From positions 16,100-80,099 of the forward strand of contig JBJENE010000001.1 in the NCBI GenBank assembly GCA_051880035.1: DNA of 64,000 bases, written 5' to 3'. The position numbers and the translations under genes are program-made. This DNA comes from Eshraghiella sp051880035. GTDB taxonomy: Bacteria > Bacillota > Clostridia > Lachnospirales > Lachnospiraceae. Shown here in pieces: positions 17,011-24,410 of this stretch; positions within the stretch are counted from its first letter, which is position 1; the number at the start of each line of letters is the position of its first letter. The notes beneath the pieces were generated by a model. It was given only the letters and a program-made list of their open reading frames with translations. It had not been told where the DNA came from and ran no database searches.

Positions 17011-18243
17011 ATGAAAAGAGTAGTCATAACCGGAATGGGAGCAGTTACACCTATTGGATGTGATGTGGATACATTTTGGAACAACCTTAAAAACGGAAAA
17101 AACGGTATAGATTATATAACATCTTTTGATACAACAGATTTTCGTGTGAAACTGGCAGCTGAAGTAAAGGATTTTGACCCATATAAATATCTGGACAAGA
17201 CGGAAGTAAGAAAAACCGACAGATTCGTGCAGTTTGCACTGACTTCCGCAGCAGAGGCCATGGCAGACAGCGGTATTGAAAATAATATTGAACCTGAGCG
17301 TTTTGGCGTATATTACGGTTCCGGAATAGGAGGATTCCAGACTTTTGTATCGGAACATGATGTTCTTCTTGACAGAGGACCTTCAAGAGTATCTCCTTTA
17401 TTCATTCCTAAAATGATTCCGAATATGGCAGCAGGTAACATTGCGATAAAATTTAATGCAAAGGGACCATGTATATGCGTTTCCACTGCATGTGCTACCG
17501 GTACCACAGCCATCGGTGAAGCATATCGTGCCATAAAAGGCGGTTATGCTGACGCAATAATTGCCGGAGGCGTGGATTCCGCAATTTCTCCTCTTGCAAT
17601 AGCAGCTTTCACCAACTGTATGGCTCTATCCCAGAGCACGGATAAGGACTGCGCATCAATTCCGTTTGACAAACGAAGAAAAGGTTTTGTAATGGGCGAA
17701 GGAGCGGGAGCTCTTATCTTAGAAGAATATGAGCATGCAGTAAAAAGAAATGCCAGAATATACGGTGAAGTAATAGGTTACGGAAGCACCTGCGATGCCC
17801 ATCATGTTACGGCTCCGGATGCGGAGGCTAAGTGCCCTGCAAGAGCAATTACAGACTGTATGGAAGGAATGAAAGACCTTAACATTCCTGCAGAACAGAT
17901 ATATTTTAATGCACATGGTACAAGCACCCCTATGAACGATAAAACCGAGACAAAAGCGATTAAAATTGCTTTCGGAGATGATGCTTACCGCATCAATATC
18001 AGTTCAACCAAATCCATGACGGGACATCTTCTCGGAGCAGCAGGAGCAGTTGAAGCAATTGCATGCGTTTGTGCTTTAAATGATAACACAGTACCTCCTA
18101 CAATAGGCTATAAAGAGGTTGACGAGGAATGTGATCTTAATTATACTCCTAATGTAGCCAAACCTGCAGAACTTAAGGCAGCATTATCCGTATCACTTGG
18201 ATTTGGCGGACATAACGGCTGTGTAGGTTTTGCAAAGATATAA
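17011..18243 (+). CDS. fabF: 3-oxoacyl-ACP synthase II (KAS II)
   Basis: FabF elongates acyl-ACP with malonyl-ACP. The 410-residue protein starts MKRVVITGMGAVTPIG and contains the nucleophile Cys161 (VSTACATG), followed by the two histidines of NAHGTSTPMND and KSMTGHLLGAAG. ATG 17011 follows GGAAGGAG (16995-17002); the longer frame from 16963 runs into fabG and is rejected. No FabB-type synthase is seen, so FabF probably serves all elongation steps. It lies between fabG and fabZ in the operon. Confidence 0.97.
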   Translation: MKRVVITGMGAVTPIGCDVDTFWNNLKNGKNGIDYITSFDTTDFRVKLAAEVKDFDPYKYLDKTEVRKTDRFVQFALTSAAEAMADSGIENNIEPERFGVYYGSGIGGFQTFVSEHDVLLDRGPSRVSPLFIPKMIPNMAAGNIAIKFNAKGPCICVSTACATGTTAIGEAYRAIKGGYADAIIAGGVDSAISPLAIAAFTNCMALSQSTDKDCASIPFDKRRKGFVMGEGAGALILEEYEHAVKRNARIYGEVIGYGSTCDAHHVTAPDAEAKCPARAITDCMEGMKDLNIPAEQIYFNAHGTSTPMNDKTETKAIKIAFGDDAYRINISSTKSMTGHLLGAAGAVEAIACVCALNDNTVPPTIGYKEVDEECDLNYTPNVAKPAELKAALSVSLGFGGHNGCVGFAKI

Positions 18244-18258
18244 TTCGGAGGAAATATA

Positions 18259-18678
18259 ATGAATATTGAGGAAATCAAGGAAATTCTGCCCCACAGAGAC
18301 AATATGCTTTTATTGGATGAAGCGGAATTAGAGGGCAGCGTTGCTCATGGTAAAAAGTACATAACAGGGGATGAGTGGTTTTTAAAAGGACATTTTCCGG
18401 ATAATCCGGTAGTTCCGGGCGTGATTTTATGCGAAATTCTTGCCCAGTCCGTATGTGTATGTATGGGTGATATGTGTAAAGACGGAAAACTTCCTTTCTT
18501 CACAGGTCTTGACAAGGTAAAATTTAAAAAGCCTGTGCGTCCGGGAGATTTATTTGAAACACATTGCGAAATTGTTCGCGTCAGAGAACCGTTTTATTTT
18601 GCTAAAGGAACCGGTACGGTTAACGGTAAAACATGCGTAAGTGCGGAATTTTCTTTTGCATTAACGGATGCGAAATAA
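18259..18678 (+). CDS. fabZ: 3-hydroxyacyl-ACP dehydratase
   Basis: FabZ removes water from 3-hydroxyacyl-ACP to give the trans-2-enoyl product reduced by FabK. The 139-residue hot-dog-fold protein shows IKEILPHRDNMLLLD at the N-terminus and the active-site residues His45 (GHFPDNPVVPGV) and Glu59 (CEILAQ). A GGAGG site precedes the ATG. It is the last gene of the operon, 15 bases after fabF, and a strong bidirectional terminator follows; accB, accC, accD and accA, commonly placed after fabZ in Clostridia, are not here. Confidence 0.96.
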   Translation: MNIEEIKEILPHRDNMLLLDEAELEGSVAHGKKYITGDEWFLKGHFPDNPVVPGVILCEILAQSVCVCMGDMCKDGKLPFFTGLDKVKFKKPVRPGDLFETHCEIVRVREPFYFAKGTGTVNGKTCVSAEFSFALTDAK

Positions 18679-18724
18679 AAAATACTGTCAGAATGAGCTT
18701 GGTTCATTCTGACAGTATTTTTTT
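18677..18724. terminator. Bidirectional terminator between fabZ and purH-like gene
   Basis: A 16-bp perfect stem is formed by AATACTGTCAGAATGA (18681-18696) and its complement (18704-18719). It is flanked by A-runs on the left and T-runs on the right, so both convergent transcripts end with a U-tract. Confidence 0.93.
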
Positions 18725-18741
18725 GCATTTTTTTCTGACAA

Positions 18742-19917
18742 TTAGTGATGGAACAATCTGATTCCCGTAAAGCACATTGCCATGCCGTATTTGTTACATA
18801 CATCAATGACAACATTGTCGCGTTTGGAGCCGCCCGGCTGTGCAATATATTTTACACCGCTCTTATGGGCTCTTTCGATGTTATCACCGAATGGGAAAAA
18901 GGCATCTGAACCAAGGCTTACATTCTGCATTGTATCAAGCCATGCTCTTTTTTCTTCTCTTGTGAACACTTCAGGTTTCTCGGTAAAAAGTGTTTCCCAT
19001 ACGCCGTCTGCGAGGACATCCATATATTCATCACCCATATACACATCAATTGTATTGTCGCGGTCTGCACGGCTGATGCCGTCCCTGAACGGAAGGTTAA
19101 GAACCTTTGGATTCTGGCGGAGATACCAGTTGTCGGCTTTCTGTCCGGCAAGGCGGGTACAATGAATTCTGGACTGCTGTCCGGCACCGATTCCGATTGC
19201 CTGTCCGCCTTTTGCGTAGCATACGGAATTGGACTGTGTATATTTTAATGTAATCATTGCGATAGCAAGGTCAATTTTGGCTTCATCAGGAATTTCCTTG
19301 TTCTCTGTAACTACATTGGCGAAAAGTTCATCATTTATTACAAGCTCATTTCTTCCCTGCTCAAATGTTACACCGAAAACATCTTTTCTTTCGATAGGGG
19401 CAGGAGTGTATTCAGGGTCAATCTGAATTATGCAGTATGTGCCTCTTTTTTTGGAAAGAAGGATTTCAAGGGCCTCTGGTTCATATCCCGGAGCGATGAT
19501 ACCGTCTGATACTTCAGGCTTGATGAGTCTGGCGGTTGGTACATCACAAACATCGGAAAGTGAGATAAAGTCACCGAAAGAAGACATTCTGTCCGCACCT
19601 CTGGCTCTTGCATATGCATTGGCAAGAGGAGAAAGTTCAATTGTCTCGTCAACCCAGTAGATTTTTTTCTCAACATCTGTAAGAGGAAGACCTACGGCAG
19701 CTCCGGCAGGAGATACATGCTTAAAAGATGTTGCGGCAGGTAAGCCGGTGGCTTTCTTTAATTCACGGACAAGCTGCCATCCGTTAAATGCGTCCAAAAG
19801 ATTAATGTATCCGGGACGACCGTTTAAAATTGTGATAGGAAGTTCACCCTCCTGCATGAATACTCTGGAAGGCTTCTGATTAGGATTGCATCCGTATTTT
19901 AATTCGAATTCTTTCAT
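18742..19917 (-). CDS. purH: AICAR transformylase (stand-alone PurH-type domain)
   Basis: This enzyme formylates AICAR (ZMP) with 10-formyl-tetrahydrofolate, the penultimate step of IMP synthesis. The 391-residue protein contains only the AICAR transformylase half of classical PurH, with the catalytic KHVSPAGAA (Lys66-His67) and a C-terminal PGGSKRD followed by GIRLFHH. The cyclohydrolase (MGS-like) half is missing, and its job is taken by the PurO-type protein encoded directly upstream. GGAG lies before the ATG; the gap to purO is 12 bases, so both are one operon controlled by the ZTP riboswitch. It shares a terminator with the convergent fab operon. Confidence 0.93.
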   Translation of the reverse strand: MKEFELKYGCNPNQKPSRVFMQEGELPITILNGRPGYINLLDAFNGWQLVRELKKATGLPAATSFKHVSPAGAAVGLPLTDVEKKIYWVDETIELSPLANAYARARGADRMSSFGDFISLSDVCDVPTARLIKPEVSDGIIAPGYEPEALEILLSKKRGTYCIIQIDPEYTPAPIERKDVFGVTFEQGRNELVINDELFANVVTENKEIPDEAKIDLAIAMITLKYTQSNSVCYAKGGQAIGIGAGQQSRIHCTRLAGQKADNWYLRQNPKVLNLPFRDGISRADRDNTIDVYMGDEYMDVLADGVWETLFTEKPEVFTREEKRAWLDTMQNVSLGSDAFFPFGDNIERAHKSGVKYIAQPGGSKRDNVVIDVCNKYGMAMCFTGIRLFHH

Positions 19918-19929
19918 TTGTTGTACTCC

Positions 19930-20643
19930 TTATTTGTTCTTATTGATAATCTTGGTGGTATAAGTTCCGTCTGCAATATTAATGTATCTTATGAAAAGAG
20001 AAACCTTGTTGTCGGCATCAAGGTTATTCCATACAGTATCGGCAAATTCATCCATGCTGTCAGGAATTTCAACTAAAACAGGTTCGCCTTCAAAGCTTGG
20101 AAGCGGATTACCGTCACCCATGTAAGTATGAATGAAGTGACCTTCTCCGGCAGCAGGATTTGAATAAGCAAAAGTATATCTGTTGCATGAATCTGGATTG
20201 CCGTTATTGCTTTTAAGAATAGACATGGCATAATTAAAGTCGCCGTCTTCAAAATGAAGGATTCCGGAAATTCTTGGTGTATAGTTAGGAGCATCCGGCT
20301 CAAATTCCCTGGTTCTTAAAGCCTGTTCAAAAGTAAACTGTTTGTCCATTAAATCGTAAATTGTATCGGTCTGGTCTCCGTTGGTAACTATTGTCTTGTT
20401 ACCCAGAACCCTTACCGGTGCGTAAATAATGAGACTTGGGTCTTCTAACTTGGAAGGGTCAAAGGCCTCGGTTCTGATTCCCTGTCCGTCTTCCACAAAG
20501 ATACGGTTACGGCTGTTTTCACTTCTTCCCATAATGAAGTAAGCAATGGCAGCTTTGGTGTTATCAGGGGTTCTTCCGATGATAATACCTCTTCCCGGAT
20601 AAGAAGTGGAGCCAAGTTCTGCAGCTAATGATTTTTTTTCCAT
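19930..20643 (-). CDS. purO: IMP cyclohydrolase, PurO type
   Basis: This 237-residue protein belongs to the archaeal-type IMP cyclohydrolase family and closes the ring of FAICAR to IMP, the final step of de novo purine synthesis. Recognisable features are the N-terminal TSYPGRGIIIGRTPD, RNRIFVEDG, and TPRISGIL. ATG 20643 follows GGAGG by six bases; a longer open frame to 20742 would translate the riboswitch and is rejected. Pairing of PurO with a stand-alone AICAR transformylase is known in archaea and some Clostridia. A ZTP riboswitch immediately upstream fits this assignment exactly, since ZTP accumulates when formylation of ZMP is slow. Confidence 0.9.
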   Translation of the reverse strand: MEKKSLAAELGSTSYPGRGIIIGRTPDNTKAAIAYFIMGRSENSRNRIFVEDGQGIRTEAFDPSKLEDPSLIIYAPVRVLGNKTIVTNGDQTDTIYDLMDKQFTFEQALRTREFEPDAPNYTPRISGILHFEDGDFNYAMSILKSNNGNPDSCNRYTFAYSNPAAGEGHFIHTYMGDGNPLPSFEGEPVLVEIPDSMDEFADTVWNNLDADNKVSLFIRYINIADGTYTTKIINKNK

Positions 20644-20657
20644 GATAATCCTCCTAT

Positions 20658-20760
20658 AAAAAAACCGCCCGGGTATCCCATAACGGTTGCCCAGACGGTC
20701 GGCTTTGAATTCAGGTTGCGCTCCCTGTGGGTACTCCCACATATTCCGTCAGTTACGCAA
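20658..20760 (-). promoter_or_regulatory. ZTP riboswitch (pfl motif) with overlapping terminator
   Basis: On the minus strand, TTGCGT (20760-20755) pairs with GCGCAA (20721-20716). The helix encloses the conserved ACTGACGG segment, the hairpin GTGGG-AGTA-CCCAC (20740-20727) and an AGGGAGCG tail. The conserved pseudoknot hairpin region CCGACCGTCTGGGCA is at 20702-20688. CCGTCTGGG (20698-20690) can instead pair with CCCGGGCGG (20673-20665), followed by seven T (20664-20658), making a terminator. Ligand binding should protect the first half and turn expression on. Confidence 0.9.
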
Positions 20761-20771
20761 CGATTAAATTA

Positions 20772-20800
20772 ATTATATTATATTGTAAAGTTATTTACAA
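20772..20800 (-). promoter_or_regulatory. Promoter of the purO-purH unit
   Basis: On the minus strand TTGTAA (20800-20795) precedes TATAAT (20777-20772) by 17 bases. The start would lie just before the riboswitch aptamer and just after the stop of the upstream HAD gene. Confidence 0.75.
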
Positions 20801-20807
20801 GTCCCGT

Positions 20808-21512
20808 TTAAACAATCTTAAGTAATTCATTAAAGTCTTTTATCTCATATGTGGGAATGATTCCTGTGGTATTTATGAGACCTGAAGGGTTGTAGTAGCA
20901 GGAAGCAATGCCTGATGAATTGGCTCCGCCAATATCGTTTGGAAGAGAATCACCCACCATAAGGCACTCACTGCTGTCACAGCCGAGTTTGTTAAGAATA
21001 TAACGAAAATATTCTTTTTCGGGTTTTATACAATCCATGGCTTCCGAGATAAAAACATGTCTGAACATTCCATCGAATTTAGTAAGTTTTCCCGGCTGTA
21101 CATGAACAAGTCCGTTGGTTGCCACACAGATAGTATGGGTTTTGGACAAAAGACGGCATATTTCAATGGCATTGGGATTCGGAACAGCCAATGCGCCAAG
21201 CTCTCTTACAAAGCAGTCTGTCAGCTCTTGTGGGGAAGCTTTAAGATGCATGTGATTAGCGGCACGCTCATTGGAAGTCAGAAGATACTTATGATATAGC
21301 CTGTGATAATTTTTGCAGATATATTCACTGTCTATCCTATCCAGTTCAAATCCAAACCATGTGTCGTCATTGAATTTAAAATATGCTTCGGCAGAAGCAT
21401 CATCCGTGCTGTGCCCGCCCAGTGCAAGCACCTTTTTGGCTGCATTCATAAATGAAGCTTTAAAATCAATCAGTGTGTTATCAACATCAAATAAAATATA
21501 AGAATAGTTCAT
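20808..21512 (-). CDS. HAD-family hydrolase, YjjG-like
   Basis: This is a 234-residue haloacid-dehalogenase phosphatase. Motif I is FDVDNTLIDF (nucleophile Asp9, acid Asp11), motif II is VATNG, motif III is the Lys in CIKPEKEYF, and motif IV is VGDSLPNDIGGA. The DVDNTL start and cap layout match the YjjG group, which dephosphorylates pyrimidine and non-canonical nucleoside monophosphates. House-cleaning nucleotidase activity is therefore likely, though HAD specificities are broad. GAGG precedes the ATG. It is divergent from a second HAD gene and lies upstream of the purine unit in the same direction, but the purine genes have their own promoter. Confidence 0.85.
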   Translation of the reverse strand: MNYSYILFDVDNTLIDFKASFMNAAKKVLALGGHSTDDASAEAYFKFNDDTWFGFELDRIDSEYICKNYHRLYHKYLLTSNERAANHMHLKASPQELTDCFVRELGALAVPNPNAIEICRLLSKTHTICVATNGLVHVQPGKLTKFDGMFRHVFISEAMDCIKPEKEYFRYILNKLGCDSSECLMVGDSLPNDIGGANSSGIASCYYNPSGLINTTGIIPTYEIKDFNELLKIV

Positions 21513-21575
21513 TTTATACCTCTTTCTATGGGAAATATATCATGGAAGAAGCCGATAGGCAAGAAAAAGATTGTA

Positions 21576-21604
21576 TTTACATTTGTACAATCTGAATATA
21601 TAAT
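21576..21604 (+). promoter_or_regulatory. Promoter of the gph-like gene
   Basis: TTTACA (21576-21581), a 17-base spacer and a consensus TATAAT (21599-21604), 33 bases before the ATG. Confidence 0.75.
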
Positions 21605-21637
21605 TGGATTTGTAATAAAACGAAAGAAGTTGAAGAA

Positions 21638-22282
21638 ATGTATAATACGGTTATTTTTGATTTGGACGGAACATTATTAAATACACTTGAAGATCTGACT
21701 GACAGCACCAATTATGCTTTGTCAAAGCACGGGTATAATGAAAGAAGTATTGACGAAGTCAGGCGTTTTGTCGGAAACGGAATAAGAAAACTTATTGAGA
21801 GGGCATTGCCGTCAGGCGTGACTGATGATGAATTTGATGCTGTTTTTTCGGATTTTAAGTCACATTACCAGAAGCATTGTAACGATAAAACAGGACCTTA
21901 TGACGGTATTCTTCCATTGCTTCGTGAATTAAAGGGCATGGGAATTAAAATGGGGATTGCTTCCAACAAAGTTAAATCCGCGGTGGTAAAGCTGAATGAA
22001 ATATATTTTGAAGGACTGATTGATATAGCTGCAGGGGTGGAGGAAAATAAGCCGGTTAAACCTGACCCATACATGGTTAATTGCATGATTAAGGAGCTTG
22101 GTTGTGACAAGGAGAATATCCTTTATGTGGGAGATTCGCAGGTTGATGTAATGACTGCACATAATTCCGGGCTTGACATGGTGGCAGTATTGTGGGGATT
22201 CAGGGACCCGGAAGAGTTAAAAGAAGCAGGTGCCGACAGATTCATCAGTCACCCGCTTGAATTGTTGAAGTATTTTGAATAG
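21638..22282 (+). CDS. HAD-family phosphatase, phosphoglycolate phosphatase-like
   Basis: This 214-residue HAD hydrolase has motif I FDLDGTLLNT (Asp8, Asp10), motif II IASNK, motif III KPVKPDPYM and motif IV YVGDSQVDVMTA. The four-helix cap between motifs I and II fits the Gph/PpaX branch, which hydrolyses 2-phosphoglycolate or pyrophosphate; the true substrate is not determined by sequence. A consensus promoter precedes it. The gene is a single transcription unit, convergent with the aldo-keto reductase ten bases downstream. It is only distantly similar to the YjjG-like protein encoded on the opposite side of its promoter. Confidence 0.85.
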   Translation: MYNTVIFDLDGTLLNTLEDLTDSTNYALSKHGYNERSIDEVRRFVGNGIRKLIERALPSGVTDDEFDAVFSDFKSHYQKHCNDKTGPYDGILPLLRELKGMGIKMGIASNKVKSAVVKLNEIYFEGLIDIAAGVEENKPVKPDPYMVNCMIKELGCDKENILYVGDSQVDVMTAHNSGLDMVAVLWGFRDPEELKEAGADRFISHPLELLKYFE

Positions 22283-22292
22283 AAACCGGATT

Positions 22293-23291
22293 TCAGGTAT
22301 TTGAGCAGATTTCATCAATAAGTTTAAGTTCTGCTTCCGAAAAAGTAGTGTTATTGATAATCTTTATATTATCCAGAATCTGTTCCGGCTTTGAGGCACC
22401 TATAAGGACGCTTGTAACAAGTCCGTCTTTTAATACCCAGCTAAGTGCCATTTGAGCCAGGGATTGTCCTCTTTGGGCAGCCAGGTCATTAAGCTTTGTA
22501 ATCTTTGTAAGTGTCTCAGGCGTAAGTTTGGATTCATTAAGGAACCGGCCGTCGGAGACTATACGGCTGTCTGAAGGGATTCCGTTAAGGTATCGGTCTG
22601 AAAGAAGTCCCTGAGCCAACGGGGAAAAAGCAATTACTCCCTTGCCGTCTGATCTGGAGGCATCCTTTAATCCGTTATTTTCGATGGTACGGTCAAAAAT
22701 AGAGTACCTGTTCTGATTAATGATAAAAGGACAGTGAAGCTCCCTTAGTATGGAAGCTGCCCTGAGCATTGTGGGACCGTCATAATTTGAAAGACCTACA
22801 TAAAGCGCCTTACCGCTGTTAACGATTTGGGCGAGAGCTGACATTGTCTCTTCCAACGGCGTCTCAGGGTCCATTCTGTGATGATAAAAAATATCTACAT
22901 AATCAAGTCCCAGGCGCTTAAGACTCTGATCCAGGCTGGCAATCAGGTATTTTCTGCTTCCCCAGTTTCCGTAGGGACCTTCCCACATGTCATAACCGGC
23001 TTTTGTGCTGACAATAATCTCATCACGGTAATTTATTAAATCCTCATTTAATATTTTACCAAAATTCTTTTCTGCATCTCCCGGATTGGGACCGTAATTA
23101 TTGGCCAGGTCAAAATGTGTAATACCGTTGTCAAATGCGGTAAAACACATTTTCTGCATATTGCCGTAGTCGGAATTACATCCGAAATTATGCCAGAGTC
23201 CGAGAGAGACCAAGGGGAGCTTAAGGCCGCTGTTTCCGCAACGGTTGTAAACCATTGTTGTATATCTTGATGAATCTGCAATATATGTCAT
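22293..23291 (-). CDS. Aldo/keto reductase, YghZ-like
   Basis: This 332-residue NADPH-dependent aldo-keto reductase is of the class that includes L-glyceraldehyde-3-phosphate reductase and potassium-channel beta subunits. The catalytic tetrad is Asp61, Tyr66 (DLANNYG), Lys97 (VSTKAGY) and His138 (FYHHRMDP). The YGPNPGDAEKNFG and YDMWEGPYGNWGSRKYL segments are specific to the YghZ group, whose members detoxify methylglyoxal and reduce triose phosphates. It is a monocistronic gene with a GAGG ribosome site, divergent from the esterase gene. Confidence 0.9.
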   Translation of the reverse strand: MTYIADSSRYTTMVYNRCGNSGLKLPLVSLGLWHNFGCNSDYGNMQKMCFTAFDNGITHFDLANNYGPNPGDAEKNFGKILNEDLINYRDEIIVSTKAGYDMWEGPYGNWGSRKYLIASLDQSLKRLGLDYVDIFYHHRMDPETPLEETMSALAQIVNSGKALYVGLSNYDGPTMLRAASILRELHCPFIINQNRYSIFDRTIENNGLKDASRSDGKGVIAFSPLAQGLLSDRYLNGIPSDSRIVSDGRFLNESKLTPETLTKITKLNDLAAQRGQSLAQMALSWVLKDGLVTSVLIGASKPEQILDNIKIINNTTFSEAELKLIDEICSNT

Positions 23292-23467
23292 TTTCTTACC
23301 TCATATAAAAATTTTTTACAACTGCAATATACCACATATCGGTGGTGATTTCAATAAGGTTATGTCCGCGGTCCATACCATGTTTTAGATGTTTTTTCAG
23401 GGGACATTATGTGTTATACTGTTGATATATAATATGTAGGGTAAAATGTTTTTGGGAAGGAGATAAT

Positions 23468-24373
23468 ATGGAACCATTGAATGTAAGCAGAGAAAATTTC
23501 CCAATGAGTACGGCTTCTTCGGAGGGGATGATACCTCTGACTGTACATGAAGATAATTATGAGCTTTATTACAGGGAGAATGTACCATATATAGAACGGG
23601 GAGACAGGCAGTTGTATTTACAGATTATCGGACCTGCCAATGCAGGAAACACGCTGCCATGTATTGTATTTGTTCCGGGTTCGGCATTTCATGAGCAAAA
23701 TGTTAAAGAGCGGGTGGTCAATCTTAGCTATCTTGCCATGAGAGGTTTTGTTGTTGCGGCTCTTGAATACCGTGGCTCAGAGTGTGCAATTTTTCCTGCA
23801 CAGGCCCTTGATGCCAAAGCGGGAGTATATTTTATGCGGGTGCATGCCGAAGAATTCGGAATTAATCCGGACAATATTTTTCTTATGGGTGACTCCTCAG
23901 GAGGGCATACTGCCATGATGGCAGCTTTTTCTTATGGCGTGGAAGAGCTGGAGGAAGAAGGTATGAGAAGTGATGTGCCGATAGTAAGAGGCGTTATTGA
24001 CCACTACGGTCCCACCAATTTTCTGACTATGAATGATGAGCCGTCTTCACAGGATCACAGAACACCTGACAGTCCCGAAGGCTGTGAAATAGGCAGAAAA
24101 GCTGTATTGGAAAACCCTTGTCTTGTCCAACCTACAATTATTGCAAATTATGTTTACAAGGAAAAGGAACTGCCTCCTGTACTGATGTTCCACGGAACGA
24201 ATGACGAGCTTGTTCCTTTCGGTCAGGGTTGCGAATTATATGATGCACTTAGAAATGCAGGAAAAGATGCAGTATTTTATCAGGTTATCGGTGCCCACCA
24301 CGGAGGAAGGGAATTCTGGTCGGAACAAGTACTTGATATTGAAGAAGCATTTATCAGAAGATTATGTAAATAA
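23468..24373 (+). CDS. Alpha/beta hydrolase (esterase/acetylesterase type)
   Basis: This is a 301-residue cytoplasmic alpha/beta-hydrolase. The nucleophile elbow is GDSSGG with Ser143, the histidine lies in GAHHGGREFW near the end, and the acid is probably in GTNDELVPF. The oxyanion strand is VFVPGSAFHE rather than the HGGG of the hormone-sensitive lipase family, closer to the BD-FAE/xylan-esterase-like group. The substrate could be an acetylated or feruloylated sugar, but no glycosidase gene is adjacent. GGAAGGAG precedes the ATG. The radical SAM gene follows 37 bases downstream. Confidence 0.82.
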   Translation: MEPLNVSRENFPMSTASSEGMIPLTVHEDNYELYYRENVPYIERGDRQLYLQIIGPANAGNTLPCIVFVPGSAFHEQNVKERVVNLSYLAMRGFVVAALEYRGSECAIFPAQALDAKAGVYFMRVHAEEFGINPDNIFLMGDSSGGHTAMMAAFSYGVEELEEEGMRSDVPIVRGVIDHYGPTNFLTMNDEPSSQDHRTPDSPEGCEIGRKAVLENPCLVQPTIIANYVYKEKELPPVLMFHGTNDELVPFGQGCELYDALRNAGKDAVFYQVIGAHHGGREFWSEQVLDIEEAFIRRLCK

Positions 24374-24410
24374 GAGAATCTGCATTATATTTTATCGAAA
24401 GAGAAGTACT

